Below, one piece after another: positions 18,898 through 28,219 of a stretch of DNA of 64,000 nucleotides. This DNA comes from Verrucomicrobiota bacterium (GTDB taxonomy: Bacteria > Verrucomicrobiota > Lentisphaeria > JABSQK01 > JAJFLO01), in the NCBI GenBank assembly GCA_021772615.1, contig JAJFLQ010000063.1, positions 20,424 to 84,423 on the forward strand. The letters run 5' to 3'. Each line of letters opens with the position of its first letter. Within the stretch, counting starts at the first letter, position 1. The notes under the pieces are model-generated. The model made no database searches, had not been told where the DNA came from, and saw nothing but the letters and a program-made list of their open reading frames with translations. The translations under genes were made by a program, and so were the position numbers.

Positions 18898-20013
18898 TTA
18901 CTCGCGGTTCTTCGGCAGTGGAAGCGTAATGATAAACGTTGTACCGCTCTTGCCGTCACTCTCTATGTGAATCGCGCCGTTATGTTCCTCTATGATTTCG
19001 CGTGTGATCTGCAGACCCAGACCGTGACCTGTATACTCTTTGAGCCCGTCAGCTGCCGTGAATATATTCTCCTGTTTCTCTTCCGACATGCCTGGACCAT
19101 TGTCTTCAACGGCGATTTGCAGTTTGTCTTCCAATGCCCTGCAGCAAATAGTAATGATGCCGTTCTTTTGCAATACCTTCACAGCGTTTGAAATGAGGTT
19201 TAAAATCACGCGGCGGATTCTATCCGTGTCGACCGCAATACGACCCCCATATGCATTGGTTATCGTCAACGTGATGTCCTTGCTTTCGCAGAGCAGTTCG
19301 AGGTCCGGCCGGACATCTGCAAGGAATTCGTTCAAGACGATCGACTCCTTCACCAGTTTTGCCGGCACGCCGTGGATGAGATCGATCACCTCGTGTATCA
19401 TTACATTGATGCGTTCGGCTTGCGCGCAGATTGTGCGTGCATGACGATGAGCGCCTTCCACTGACGACGGCGTGTAGGGACTCGCGATGTCGCCGGCCGC
19501 CAGGATAATGACGCCGAGCGGCGACGCAATATCGTGTATGATCCGGGCGGTAGCCCGGCTGAAAAGGGCCTCATGCTCGAGTTTCAAGAGCTTGTTCTGG
19601 CGTTGCTGATAAGCCAGTTGGATCTTCACCGGGAGTATTTTCCATCCGTCCGCCACCTTGTCGACGAACGACAGCGATCCCAATTCCATGGCATTGATTA
19701 TGTTGGGTTTATCGCCGTACGCCGTCAACATCACAACCTCGATATCCGGGGTGTTGTCGCGGATGTGTTTGAGCACATGAAATCCGGCCTCTCGATCTCT
19801 GCCGTACGGATTCGGCATATCGAGGTCAAGCACCGCGACATCGTATGCGCCGGGTCCGGCAGGTCCTCCGTTGTTTATCAGATCAATTGCACCGTCGACG
19901 TCCGTAGCCGTGGTTACGTCGTATATACAATCTTTCTCGGTTCGCAAGTACTCTGATGTCGTTTCGACATCTTCATCGTCTACAATCAATACCCGGATCG
20001 CCTGGTCAATCAT
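18898..20013 (-). CDS. Receiver domain fused to a histidine kinase (REC-HK, cytoplasmic)
   Basis: 371 residues from the ATG at 20013, which follows GGAGGG by five bases and overlaps the TGA of the preceding sensor kinase by ATGA. Residues 1-130 are a receiver domain (LIVDDED, VLDLDMPNP, LTAYGD). Residues about 150-215 form a short dimerisation segment with the likely phospho-His in RIIHDIASPLG, and the rest is a HATPase_c domain (LISNAVKV, DNGPGMSEE, GHGLGLQI). There is no membrane segment or transcription output. It can accept phosphate on the receiver and phosphorylate other regulators, so it probably works as a relay after the haem-c kinase with which it is coupled. Confidence 0.92.
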   Translation of the reverse strand: MIDQAIRVLIVDDEDVETTSEYLRTEKDCIYDVTTATDVDGAIDLINNGGPAGPGAYDVAVLDLDMPNPYGRDREAGFHVLKHIRDNTPDIEVVMLTAYGDKPNIINAMELGSLSFVDKVADGWKILPVKIQLAYQQRQNKLLKLEHEALFSRATARIIHDIASPLGVIILAAGDIASPYTPSSVEGAHRHARTICAQAERINVMIHEVIDLIHGVPAKLVKESIVLNEFLADVRPDLELLCESKDITLTITNAYGGRIAVDTDRIRRVILNLISNAVKVLQKNGIITICCRALEDKLQIAVEDNGPGMSEEKQENIFTAADGLKEYTGHGLGLQITREIIEEHNGAIHIESDGKSGTTFIITLPLPKNRE

Positions 20014-23000
20014 GATTGCCCTCCTTTGATTTCCGATGAAAATGGTATGGCGATGCGGAATTGTGCGCCACAACCGTGTTCTCCCGGTCCATCCTCGACA
20101 AGCTCCCCGCCCATGGCGCGGACAAATTTCCGTGCTATCGCCAGTCCGAGGCCGAAATGCCCTTCTCGAGCGTCGCCCTTCTTGTACGGGTCGAAGATTG
20201 ACTCTTTCCTGTTCGGAGGAACACCGGGGCCGTCATCACTTATCGTGATCAGCACATAATCATTGTTCATGGATCGAACTGGCGCTGTGTCCTTCGCGTA
20301 AGGCCCTGTAATGGCAATATATATCGAGCCGCCATCCTCCACGTGCGATGCTGCATTGTCGATGATCTCCTCGATAACCGACAGAAACATCTTTGGGTCC
20401 ATTCTGAGGAACTGCGGTGTGTTGTCATCACAAGTCGTTATCACCGTGATAATCGGATTTTCACTGGCAGCGGAGAGATTCACTGCCTCGCTGATGATCG
20501 GGAGTGGGTCCACGCGCTCGAAGCACGGCTCTGGGGGCTTCGAGAATTTCAAGAACTCAACCGTAATGTCGGAGATGCGCCGGACGTGACCGGCCATCTT
20601 GGTGAGATGCCGCTCGAAATCGCTGCAGGCATCGTCGGCGTCTTTCGCCTTACGTCGGCAGAGTTCAATCAATCCTTGTAGTGAGAACGCGGGATTTTTC
20701 AGGCGGTGAGCGATTGTTGCCGCGATTGTGCCCCACGTCTGTGCCTCGATTCTAAGGCGTTTCTCCATCGCCTTGTGTTTGTCCAGCACGGTAAACGCTA
20801 ACGACGCGATCAAATTCAGTACATTTTGCGACTCAAGATTAAACGCGTCATATGTGCTGGATTCGGCATTCAGCACGCCAATGGTGTAGCCGTCGCCTTT
20901 AATGGGAACAGCCATTTCCGATTTCACCGACGGGTCCATCTCGAGGTATTCGATATCGTTTGCCGTGTCGCCTGATGCCTGCGGATTGCCGGTGCGATAC
21001 GCCCGTGTAATGATGCTGCGTTCCTCTATGGGCAATAACTCCGGCGGCGAGCCGGAGAGCGTCGAGGCGCACCCGCGAAGATGCAACGCGTCGCTTCCTG
21101 GTTCAGACAAATACAGACTGACGTGATCACATTTCAGCAGCAGCTTGGTCCACGTAACAATCTTGTGGAGAAGCTGCTTCAGGTTCTCCTGCCCGCTAAC
21201 CTCGATCGCGAATTCGTAGAGGTCCCGTGTAATACGCAACTCATCCTTCTTCAGCTCCAGTGTATTGCGATGGTCCTCCTGTTCTTTCATCGCCAGCAGA
21301 CGATCCATGATAATACCGGACAAATGAGCACCTTCGTTCAATACACGCAGCATGAAGTCTTCTTTCTTCCGCGGTTCGAAAAAATAGAGTGCGAAGCTGC
21401 CAATTACTTCGCCGGCGTCTGAATGGATCGGCTGCGACCAGCAGGATCGAATTCCGAGTCCCAATGCAACTTCTCGGACCTTCAAATGGCAATCTTCATC
21501 CTCGAAATCTTCTACGAACTCTTGTCGTCCATAAAAAATAGCATTCGTGCAGGTCGCGATTCCCGGACCGACATCGACACACTTGAGTTTCGTGTAGGCG
21601 TCCTGATTTAATTTCGTACCGGCATCAAAAATCGTTATCGATGGACATTCCTTGCTTCCCTCCATCACTTTTGCATCCACATGCGACGGTATCGCGAACT
21701 CAGGCAGTTGTTTCCATAGTTCGTCTTTGATCATCACCGCTGCGGCGAAATCCTGGTCCAGGTCGCGGTCTACGTGCAGCAGCACGTTGAACGTCTCCAA
21801 CGGATTTGCGCGGCGGGCCAGGAGCTCAAGTACTTTGCTGCGCCAGCTGCCTATCAAATTCTGCTCCCTGAGTTCCTGTTCGGCGAATTTCCGATCGGAT
21901 ATGTCTTGAATGATACCCAGAGAGCCTCGGTGGCGACCGTGGTCATCGAACACCTGAACCGCACAATCGGACAGCCAGCGATTACTGCCATCTCGACATT
22001 TTACGCGTACATCCGTCTGCCATTCCTTGATCTGTTTCAACCGTGCCAGGCGCTCGGCCTCATCGCGAGTGAGGCCTTTGATCTCGCCGCGATGTACGGA
22101 TTCCTGTATGATCTCATGCCAGCGTTTTTTCGAGAACTCGTATGCCGGATACCCGGTGATGTCTTCAATGTTATTTCCGACGAAACGATAATCATCGATA
22201 GCGTTGTCCAATTCGTAGGGCACGGCGCCCGCTTGAGCAATGGCACGGCGGTAGACGCGTTCGCGGTACTGAAGTCGGCGAAAGAGTTTAACATTGCGAA
22301 CAGCCACGCAAAGCACCAGCACGCCAATAGCCGCCAGAGAGCATACGGTCAATGTCAGGTTTTCTGATAGGCCCGGGGCTGGACCGGCATACGGCAGCAC
22401 AACTTCGATGATGCCGCCCACATCTCCTGCTACCCAATCGGCTTTTGGCGAGTCGGGGCGGTTGTTGTGGCAATTAACACAACTCTCGCGCATGACATCC
22501 GCCACGGCAAAGCGAATGTTCGTACCGCGCCCTACCGGCTCGAATTCATAATAAGGAGTATCCGGATCGGCCAGTATCTCGCGCCAGGCGCGTTCTGCGA
22601 ACGCATCCGGAAGCGCAGACATGTGATCGCGGGTGGGGAAAGGATAAGGGCTGTAAAGGTTTGTCTTGACGTTAATCTCTTTACCTATCTCCGATGTCAG
22701 CGTAGCGGGTAATGGAATCGCATTATCGACGTCCTTGTGCTGGTGCGTGACCGTTACGTCATGGCCGTCCAGTTTCGACAACACCTCATTCGTATAGAGC
22801 GTGCGGAATGCCGAGACCGCGTCGGTGTAAAGCTTGACATTGTCAACGACGTTCTGCCTGGCGGCAGTCATCAATTCGTGTTCGTTGTGAACCGCCTTCA
22901 GCAATAACCCCGTGATGAGCAAAAATGCTGCCGTTGTCGAAACAACAGGATTCACTATGATTTTTCCGAGCTGTTGGAGCATGTCATCGTCGCTTTCAAG

Positions 23001-23027
23001 TTCACGAAACAGATACGTCAATTTCAT
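20010..23027 (-). CDS. Membrane sensor histidine kinase with haem-c-type periplasmic sensor, PAS and two GAF domains
   Basis: 1005 residues from the ATG at 23027. Membrane helices near 26-44 and 224-243 enclose a periplasmic domain of the Tll0287/DUF3365 type whose C-terminal part holds C183-V-N-C186-H187, a c-type haem attachment site. After the second helix come a PAS domain (about 255-380), two GAF-like domains (about 400-740), a kinase core with phospho-His in TIAHRLKNPAFS and a HATPase_c domain (SDDGPGVPPN, GHFGLGLAIARK). The architecture suggests sensing of redox state or a gas ligand. It overlaps the REC-HK gene by four bases and follows, after 370 bases, a sigma54-type regulator on the same strand; the three probably form one pathway. 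Confidence 0.92.
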   Translation of the reverse strand: MKLTYLFRELESDDDMLQQLGKIIVNPVVSTTAAFLLITGLLLKAVHNEHELMTAARQNVVDNVKLYTDAVSAFRTLYTNEVLSKLDGHDVTVTHQHKDVDNAIPLPATLTSEIGKEINVKTNLYSPYPFPTRDHMSALPDAFAERAWREILADPDTPYYEFEPVGRGTNIRFAVADVMRESCVNCHNNRPDSPKADWVAGDVGGIIEVVLPYAGPAPGLSENLTLTVCSLAAIGVLVLCVAVRNVKLFRRLQYRERVYRRAIAQAGAVPYELDNAIDDYRFVGNNIEDITGYPAYEFSKKRWHEIIQESVHRGEIKGLTRDEAERLARLKQIKEWQTDVRVKCRDGSNRWLSDCAVQVFDDHGRHRGSLGIIQDISDRKFAEQELREQNLIGSWRSKVLELLARRANPLETFNVLLHVDRDLDQDFAAAVMIKDELWKQLPEFAIPSHVDAKVMEGSKECPSITIFDAGTKLNQDAYTKLKCVDVGPGIATCTNAIFYGRQEFVEDFEDEDCHLKVREVALGLGIRSCWSQPIHSDAGEVIGSFALYFFEPRKKEDFMLRVLNEGAHLSGIIMDRLLAMKEQEDHRNTLELKKDELRITRDLYEFAIEVSGQENLKQLLHKIVTWTKLLLKCDHVSLYLSEPGSDALHLRGCASTLSGSPPELLPIEERSIITRAYRTGNPQASGDTANDIEYLEMDPSVKSEMAVPIKGDGYTIGVLNAESSTYDAFNLESQNVLNLIASLAFTVLDKHKAMEKRLRIEAQTWGTIAATIAHRLKNPAFSLQGLIELCRRKAKDADDACSDFERHLTKMAGHVRRISDITVEFLKFSKPPEPCFERVDPLPIISEAVNLSAASENPIITVITTCDDNTPQFLRMDPKMFLSVIEEIIDNAASHVEDGGSIYIAITGPYAKDTAPVRSMNNDYVLITISDDGPGVPPNRKESIFDPYKKGDAREGHFGLGLAIARKFVRAMGGELVEDGPGEHGCGAQFRIAIPFSSEIKGGQS

Positions 23028-23397
23028 ACAAATTCCCCCGGTTTCCACAACCTGACATGACGGCACCGCGCCAGATCGAATGGGCGCCTCGCATCCACTC
23101 TGGTTCCGTTGACCTGTGTACGCGGAACCAATCCGTCAGGTCCATAAATTCGCAACGTTGCAACTATCATCAGCATTTCGCTTGCCAACATCACAGAGCA
23201 CCCTTCAACTGGCCATCTCTCGTGGCTCGACAGGCAGGATCGCGCGTTGCATTTCGATTGGGTAAGGCTTTCGCGCCGCAGTGTAACGGTATACCGTATG
23301 CGTGACCAGCGCAAAAAATGCGCAGCTCCAAGCCAAACTGCGAAATTTATGCGTAGCAGGTAGTCAATTTACTGCCAATCGAATCCGGGGCAGGAGG
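23028..23397. other. Intergenic region upstream of the haem-c sensor kinase
   Basis: About 370 bases between the NtrC-type regulator and the sensor kinase, both on the minus strand. It contains a perfect 10-base palindrome CGGTATACCG (23287-23296) and a small inverted repeat listed next. I looked for a sigma54 promoter (GG and GC ten bases apart in a TGGCAC/TTGC setting) and did not find a convincing one. Confidence 0.45.
23309..23323. repeat. Small inverted repeat GCGCA-AAAAA-TGCGC
   Basis: Five-base arms around a five-A loop, about 12 bases from the palindrome CGGTATACCG. Could be part of an operator for the kinase pair or a weak hairpin after the regulator gene. There is no T run on the relevant strand long enough to call it a terminator. 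Confidence 0.35.
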
Positions 23398-24756
23398 TCA
23401 GGTCGATTCGCCGTTAGACCTATACTTGGCCAGGCGCATTTGCAAGGAGCGCAAGGAGATGCCAAGCTGCCTTGCGGTGTGGGTGCGATTTCCACTATTT
23501 TCCGACAGCCGATCGAGAATTGCTACTTTCTCGATCTCGGCGAGCGTTTTCGGCGTGTCGCCCGAATCCAATGACGCAAGGACATGTGGCGTCAGGTCGT
23601 CGGGCTGTATCTCGTCACCGGCTGCGATAATGAGCGCCCGTTCCAGCTCGTTGCGCAATGCCCGGATATTGCCCGGCCAGTCGTGTCGGACGAGGCGGTC
23701 GCGTGTAGCCGGGGACAGCGTCTTCGGCCGGTTCTGATGTACTCGGCCCATCTCGTTCTGCAGACGTTGCAGGAGCATATCGATCAGTTGGGGAATATCT
23801 TCCCGGCGCTCGCGCAGCGGCGGAATTGGAATCGGAAACGCATTTAGGCGGTGGAAGAGGTCTTCGCGGAACCGTCCGTTCTTCACCGCTTCCTGCAAGC
23901 ACGTGTTGGTCGCTGCAATCACGCGAGTATCGATATGGATCTGTCGTGCACTGCCGACACGGACAATGCTGTGATCCTCCAGAACGCGCAGCAATGCCGG
24001 CTGCGTGTCAATTGTCATCTCACCAATTTCATCGAGAAAGATGGTTCCTCCATGTGCCAACTCGAATAGACCAAGTTTGCGTTTTACCGCGCCGGTGAAC
24101 GCACCGGCCTCATGGCCGAATAGTGCAGATTCCAGCAACGTCGCCGGAAGTGCCGCGCAATTCACCGGCACGAATGGGCGCTCCCGCCGCGAACTGCGGC
24201 TGTGAATGTAGCGGGCCATTACTTCTTTGCCCACGCCCGTTTCACCGGTAAGCAAGACTGTTGTATCCCGCGTCGCCACGCGATCCGCCAGGTGAATCAC
24301 GCGACGCGACGCATCGCTGTGTGCAACCGGATCTACGGCCGGGCCACATTGGCCCATATCGGTCAATCGTAGACGCCGTTCCTTCCGCAGGTCTCGTTGC
24401 GAAATCACGGCGTTGACAGTAAATAGCAGCTCATCAGGATTGAGACGATTCTTTATCAGGTAATCAGCCGCGCCTGCCTTCAACGCCTCAAATCCCAATT
24501 GAAACGAGTTCAGCCCTGTCAGCAGCAAGACGGGAATTTCCTGCGCATGGGATTGTAGCCAGCGGGTCAACTCCAATCCTGTTAATCCCGGCATAACCTG
24601 GTCTGTGATGACGAGGTCGAAACTGTCTTTCTGCAGGCGTTTCTGAGCGTCATGTCCATCGTGTGCCACAGTCACCTGATAGTGCGGCGCGAGTATCCCG
24701 GTGAGCATGTCGCGCTGGTCAGAATCATCGTCAACGAGCAAGATGCGGATTTTCAT
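23398..24756 (-). CDS. NtrC-family sigma54-dependent response regulator
   Basis: 452 residues in the classic order: receiver (ILLVDDDSDQ, LVITDQVMPGLTG, LIKNRL), AAA+ ATPase (Walker A GETGVGKE, GAFTGA loop intact, Walker B TIFLDEIGEM, Arg fingers around FREDLFHRLNAFPI), and a C-terminal Fis-type helix-turn-helix (NRTHTARQLGISLRSLQMRL). With GAFTGA present it should open sigma54 promoters when phosphorylated. It lies upstream of the haem-c sensor kinase and the REC-HK on the same strand, and is their most likely output. Confidence 0.95.
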   Translation of the reverse strand: MKIRILLVDDDSDQRDMLTGILAPHYQVTVAHDGHDAQKRLQKDSFDLVITDQVMPGLTGLELTRWLQSHAQEIPVLLLTGLNSFQLGFEALKAGAADYLIKNRLNPDELLFTVNAVISQRDLRKERRLRLTDMGQCGPAVDPVAHSDASRRVIHLADRVATRDTTVLLTGETGVGKEVMARYIHSRSSRRERPFVPVNCAALPATLLESALFGHEAGAFTGAVKRKLGLFELAHGGTIFLDEIGEMTIDTQPALLRVLEDHSIVRVGSARQIHIDTRVIAATNTCLQEAVKNGRFREDLFHRLNAFPIPIPPLRERREDIPQLIDMLLQRLQNEMGRVHQNRPKTLSPATRDRLVRHDWPGNIRALRNELERALIIAAGDEIQPDDLTPHVLASLDSGDTPKTLAEIEKVAILDRLSENSGNRTHTARQLGISLRSLQMRLAKYRSNGEST

Positions 24757-25019
24757 ATCATTCTTTCCTGATCATCATGGATTTACGTTGTCGCCGTGAT
24801 CGATCCGTCTGTCCACGGCGACGTTAGATATGTAATGCGCAATCTCTCATAATGCCACCCCAGGTGCAGCCAACATGTGTCCAATCGGCATCGCCGCGAG
24901 TACATTGCAACGATCCCCATGGTATTTCACTCGAATCATCGGGAATGCGGTGTAATCTTATGCTCGTGATCCGATGACAACTTGCCGACTATCGGCAACA
25001 GCACAGGGAGACGCAAACG

Positions 25020-25343
25020 ATGGCGATACCAAAACGATTCAGAAAATTCACTGCGGACTATCCCGATGTCGCGGACGCGTATGCGTCACTCGGCGACGCC
25101 GTGCATCAGGCCGGACCGCTGGACGACAAGACGCGCGCATTGATCAAGCTGGCCGTCTCGACCGGCGCGCGCCTCCAGGGGGCTGTGCATTCGCACACAC
25201 GAAAAGCCCGTGCAGCCGGCGCGACGGCAGAGGAATTGCGCCACGTGGTAATGCTGTCGCTGCCGACGATTGGACTACCGTCTATGATGGCGGCACTCAG
25301 TTGGGTCGACGACATCCTTGAACCTGAGGACGATAATGCCTGA
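25020..25343 (+). CDS. Carboxymuconolactone decarboxylase / AhpD-family protein lacking the CxxC pair
   Basis: 107 residues covering the whole CMD fold: LDDKTRALIKLAVSTGARLQ, then GAVHSHTRKARAAGATAEEL. In AhpD-type peroxidase partners the helix before the conserved His carries CxxC; here the matching stretch is QGAVHSH, with no Cys. The usual disulfide reductase chemistry is therefore not possible. The gene is first in a run with moaD, moaE and a TauE-type exporter and overlaps moaD by eight bases, so it is probably co-translated with molybdopterin genes. What it does there is unknown. Confidence 0.85.
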   Translation: MAIPKRFRKFTADYPDVADAYASLGDAVHQAGPLDDKTRALIKLAVSTGARLQGAVHSHTRKARAAGATAEELRHVVMLSLPTIGLPSMMAALSWVDDILEPEDDNA

Positions 25344-25605
25344 TCATACCAGGAAAGACGGAGCGAAAACCGTGGCGGTCGAGTACTTCGCCATATTTCG
25401 TGAGCGTCGCGGCTGCTCTTCGGAGACGGTCACGACGCACGCTGCCACTGCTGCGGGATTATACGCGGAATTGGCGGGAAGCTATGCTTTCCCTGCATCG
25501 AGGGATCATATTCGTGTCGCGATCAATCAAGAGTTTAAGGCGTGGGATACGGTCCTGGCCAACGATGACACCGTGGTCTTCATTCCGCCGGTGGCGGGAG
25601 GATAA
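25336..25605 (+). CDS. moaD: Molybdopterin synthase small subunit MoaD
   Basis: 89 residues from the ATG at 25336, overlapping the stop of the preceding gene by eight bases. It has the beta-grasp pattern of ubiquitin-like sulfur carriers (VAVEYFAIFRERRG at the start, DDTVVFIPPVAGG at the end) and the C-terminal Gly-Gly that is adenylated and thiocarboxylated. MoaD carries sulfur into the MoaD/MoaE complex, which turns cyclic pyranopterin monophosphate into molybdopterin. It is followed two bases later by moaE. Confidence 0.93.
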   Translation: MPDHTRKDGAKTVAVEYFAIFRERRGCSSETVTTHAATAAGLYAELAGSYAFPASRDHIRVAINQEFKAWDTVLANDDTVVFIPPVAGG

Positions 25606-25607
25606 TC

Positions 25608-26039
25608 ATGTTTCGTCTGTCCCCAAAGCCGTTCTCAATTAAGCCATTGCGTTACGATTTCCTCGATTCTGCAGCCGGTGCCTTTGCCACGTTCGAAGGC
25701 TGGGTACGCGAGACCAACGACGGCCGCGCGGTCGTTCGACTCGAGTACGAGGCGTATCCGGAAATGTCGGTCCGCGAAGGCAGCCGGATTCTCGACGAAA
25801 CCCGCAAAGGCTTTGACATCATTCGGTGTGTCTGCGTGCATCGTACGGGCACTCTCGAGCTTGGCGATATCGCTGTGTGGATCGGTGTATGTGCCGCGCA
25901 CCGCGGGCCGGCGTTTGATGCGTGCAGGCACATAATCGACGAGATCAAGTTGCTTGTGCCGATCTGGAAGAAGGAATACTATGCGGACGGTGATTCCGGG
26001 TGGGTTGGCCTCAATGGGCTGAGCTCCGGATCATGCTGA
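25608..26039 (+). CDS. moaE: Molybdopterin synthase catalytic subunit MoaE
   Basis: 143 residues, the usual family length. Typical stretches are AFATFEGWVRETNDGRAVVR, LEYEAYPEMS, VHRTGTLELGDIAVWIGV, AHRGPAFDACRHIIDEIK and the catalytic Lys region VPIWKKEYYADGDSGWVG. It forms the heterotetramer with MoaD and inserts two sulfurs into precursor Z. Its end overlaps the start of the TauE-type exporter by seven bases, so translation is probably coupled. Confidence 0.96.
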   Translation: MFRLSPKPFSIKPLRYDFLDSAAGAFATFEGWVRETNDGRAVVRLEYEAYPEMSVREGSRILDETRKGFDIIRCVCVHRTGTLELGDIAVWIGVCAAHRGPAFDACRHIIDEIKLLVPIWKKEYYADGDSGWVGLNGLSSGSC

Positions 26040-26797
26040 TGCTGGCCCCGCTATTTTTTACGGTAGCGTTGGTGTATTCCATGGTCGGTTTCGGCGGCGG
26101 CTCATCCTACATTGCGCTGCTGGTCATTTTCGACACACCGTATGAGCTTATTCCGATTGTGGCGCTGATTTGCAATATTACCGTTGTCGCCGTTGGCAGC
26201 ATGAACTTTATTCGCTCGCACCACGTGTGTTGGCCGTTGGTGTGGCCGTTTGTTGTTACGTCTGTTCCGGCGAGTTATGTCGGCGGGCAGATTCCCGCAG
26301 AAAAAACGACGTTCCTGCTGGTTCTTGGCGTCGTGTTGCTCATTGCGGGCTGCAGGATGATATGGTGCGCAGATGCGCAGCATACGGCTGCGGCGGCACT
26401 GCGACCTCTCGTGATTCGAATTTGGGGCCCAGTTATCGGTGTCTTGTTGGGCCTGGTATCCGGATTTGTAGGTATCGGCGGCGGTATCTTTCTCGCACCC
26501 ATCATGCATGCGTTCGGCTGGGGTAAGCCGAAACAGATCGCGGCCACGGCGAGTCTGTTCATCCTCGCGAATTCGGTTGCCGGGCTGGGCGGCCAGCTGC
26601 AAAAACACGGCGTGGCCCCGGAGCTGCCGGCATTCGCGTTGCTGCCCGTCGCCGTGCTCGTCGGCGGTTATCTCGGCAGCGGCATCGGCTCACGTCGTTT
26701 GAATCAGCGGCATATTGTGAAAATAACCGGTGTGGTGGTGCTCGCCGCAGCGGTAAGAATCCTATACACGCTGATGGTAGAAAGCACTCGGACGTAG
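26033..26797 (+). CDS. TauE/SafE family membrane exporter (DUF81)
   Basis: About 254 residues from the ATG at 26033, inside the end of moaE; a GTG at 26000 would add eleven hydrophilic residues and fits less well. There are seven to eight hydrophobic segments in two related halves, with the signature Gly runs VYSMVGFGGGSSYIALL and GLVSGFVGIGGGIFLAP. Members export sulfite, sulfoacetate or related small organic anions, or take part in sulfur uptake. Co-transcription with moaD and moaE would fit a molybdoenzyme acting on sulfur oxyanions, but no such enzyme is in the window. Confidence 0.88.
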   Translation: MLMLAPLFFTVALVYSMVGFGGGSSYIALLVIFDTPYELIPIVALICNITVVAVGSMNFIRSHHVCWPLVWPFVVTSVPASYVGGQIPAEKTTFLLVLGVVLLIAGCRMIWCADAQHTAAAALRPLVIRIWGPVIGVLLGLVSGFVGIGGGIFLAPIMHAFGWGKPKQIAATASLFILANSVAGLGGQLQKHGVAPELPAFALLPVAVLVGGYLGSGIGSRRLNQRHIVKITGVVVLAAAVRILYTLMVESTRT

Positions 26798-26992
26798 AAC
26801 GCGAAACAAGGGGTTGGTTGATGAAGAATGCCAAACAAGATGACCAGGCTACTTGATCGGCCATTCTCCCTGAGAACACGACCATACCCCTACCTGGATA
26901 ATTCATAATTCGATATTTATGTCCGTCTTCAATCCTGATCAAATGGTGTTGCACGTTTTCCCGAAACTTCCCTGAACGTGCCGATACGCGCA

Positions 26993-28219
26993 TCAATGTT
27001 CTTGCGACGATCCCCCGCGCCCGACACGCTGCGGGGACAAGCGGTTGCAGGCGTCCTGATACTCGGCGGTGGTATTGACATTGGTCAACGCATCGGAATG
27101 GATTTGTTCAAGAATGCAGACAGGTTTATTCATCAACACTTTGCGCGGGCAACGGTAGCCAAGCGCAGCGAACTGCATGAAAGAAAGCACGCTCTTGGGC
27201 TCATACACGGCACATAGCGGCTCGGGCATTCCGTCGCTGGTACTGCGAAACGCGGTCGCCATCCGGTAGGCGCATCGGTTCCGGAGTAAGTGGGCGATCG
27301 TGGCATTGTCGACAAAGGGCAAGTCGCAGGCAAGCACGAGCCAGGCGGCATTCGGGTGTTCATGGAGCGCCGTGAGGATGCCGCCCATCGGGCCGAAATC
27401 GACATAGCGGTCGTGAAGTTGCGGCAGGCCCGAGTGTCCCGCTGCCTCAGCCTGATCCTGCCGATTCGAGATGTACACCTTCTCGCAGTGCGGGGTCAGT
27501 ACGTCGAAGCAGTACTTGGCCTGAGATTTTCCATGAAACTGCAACGCCGCCTTGTCGCGTCGCATGCGGGTACTGCGCCCACCCGTCAGCACCAGTCCAT
27601 GTATCGGGATGCGTAGTATGCGATTATTGAAAAACGCATCAATTGCCTGCCTTAGAGCGGCAATGTCATCGTTGCGCACGTACGGTGCATTCTGGTTCAG
27701 GAATCGCGGCCTCTCCCCGGTCTGGCCGCAGTACGTCACCAGCGGCTGACGTAACGCCTGCCCTGCGCCGTCGAGTTTGGTCGTATCGATACTGTCGACA
27801 TGCACGATTTGCGGCAGCCCGCGTGTCGTGGCGCCGTCGTCATCCTCCACCAGTACGATATCTGCAGCCGAACAGGCGAATGGCGCGCCAAAGCGATCAG
27901 GGAGCGGTATGCAAAGGCCGGCGCGACCTCGTTGCGGCTGTACCGGACACATCATGTGTGGAGCCTCCGAATGTGTCGATCCGGACTGATATGGCGCCGT
28001 TGACGAGCCGGCTGTGGCGGCCGCACCAAGCGTCACGACCGCGATCGTGCGATCGCCGGAATACGCGGTCACAAGTGCATCAATCTGCCGTAAGCGCGTT
28101 GGTCTGTCGGCGCCGACAATCGCGATCTCGAAAGGGTTATAGCGGTACGCGACCGCGGGATGCGAAGCGTTGCGCGAGGTTGCTTCTCCACCGCCACATC
28201 CGTGTGACACCTCAGACAT
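26993..28219 (-). CDS. MobB-MobA fusion: molybdenum cofactor guanylyltransferase with degenerate MobB domain
   Basis: About 408 residues from the ATG at 28219, overlapping the moaC stop by eight bases. Residues about 30-200 align with MobB: a strand before the P-loop (FEIAIVGAD), then ADIVLVEDD and a final strand GLPQIVHVDS. The P-loop itself (GxxxxGKT) is gone, reading GADRPTRLRQ. Residues about 205-400 are MobA: nucleotide motif LTGGRSTRMRRDKAAL, then DFGPMGGILTALHEHPNA, LACDLPFVD and MPEPLCAVYEP. The canonical RMGxDK is RMRRDK here. MobA joins GMP to molybdopterin for DMSO-reductase-type enzymes. The transferase part looks functional; the MobB part probably does not bind GTP. Confidence 0.85.
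   Translation of the reverse strand: MSEVSHGCGGGEATSRNASHPAVAYRYNPFEIAIVGADRPTRLRQIDALVTAYSGDRTIAVVTLGAAATAGSSTAPYQSGSTHSEAPHMMCPVQPQRGRAGLCIPLPDRFGAPFACSAADIVLVEDDDGATTRGLPQIVHVDSIDTTKLDGAGQALRQPLVTYCGQTGERPRFLNQNAPYVRNDDIAALRQAIDAFFNNRILRIPIHGLVLTGGRSTRMRRDKAALQFHGKSQAKYCFDVLTPHCEKVYISNRQDQAEAAGHSGLPQLHDRYVDFGPMGGILTALHEHPNAAWLVLACDLPFVDNATIAHLLRNRCAYRMATAFRSTSDGMPEPLCAVYEPKSVLSFMQFAALGYRCPRKVLMNKPVCILEQIHSDALTNVNTTAEYQDACNRLSPQRVGRGGSSQEH

Noticed and set aside
23028..23397. Sigma54 promoter upstream of the haem-c kinase
   Set aside because: No GG/GC pair at ten-base spacing in a TGGCAC/TTGC context was found on the minus strand.
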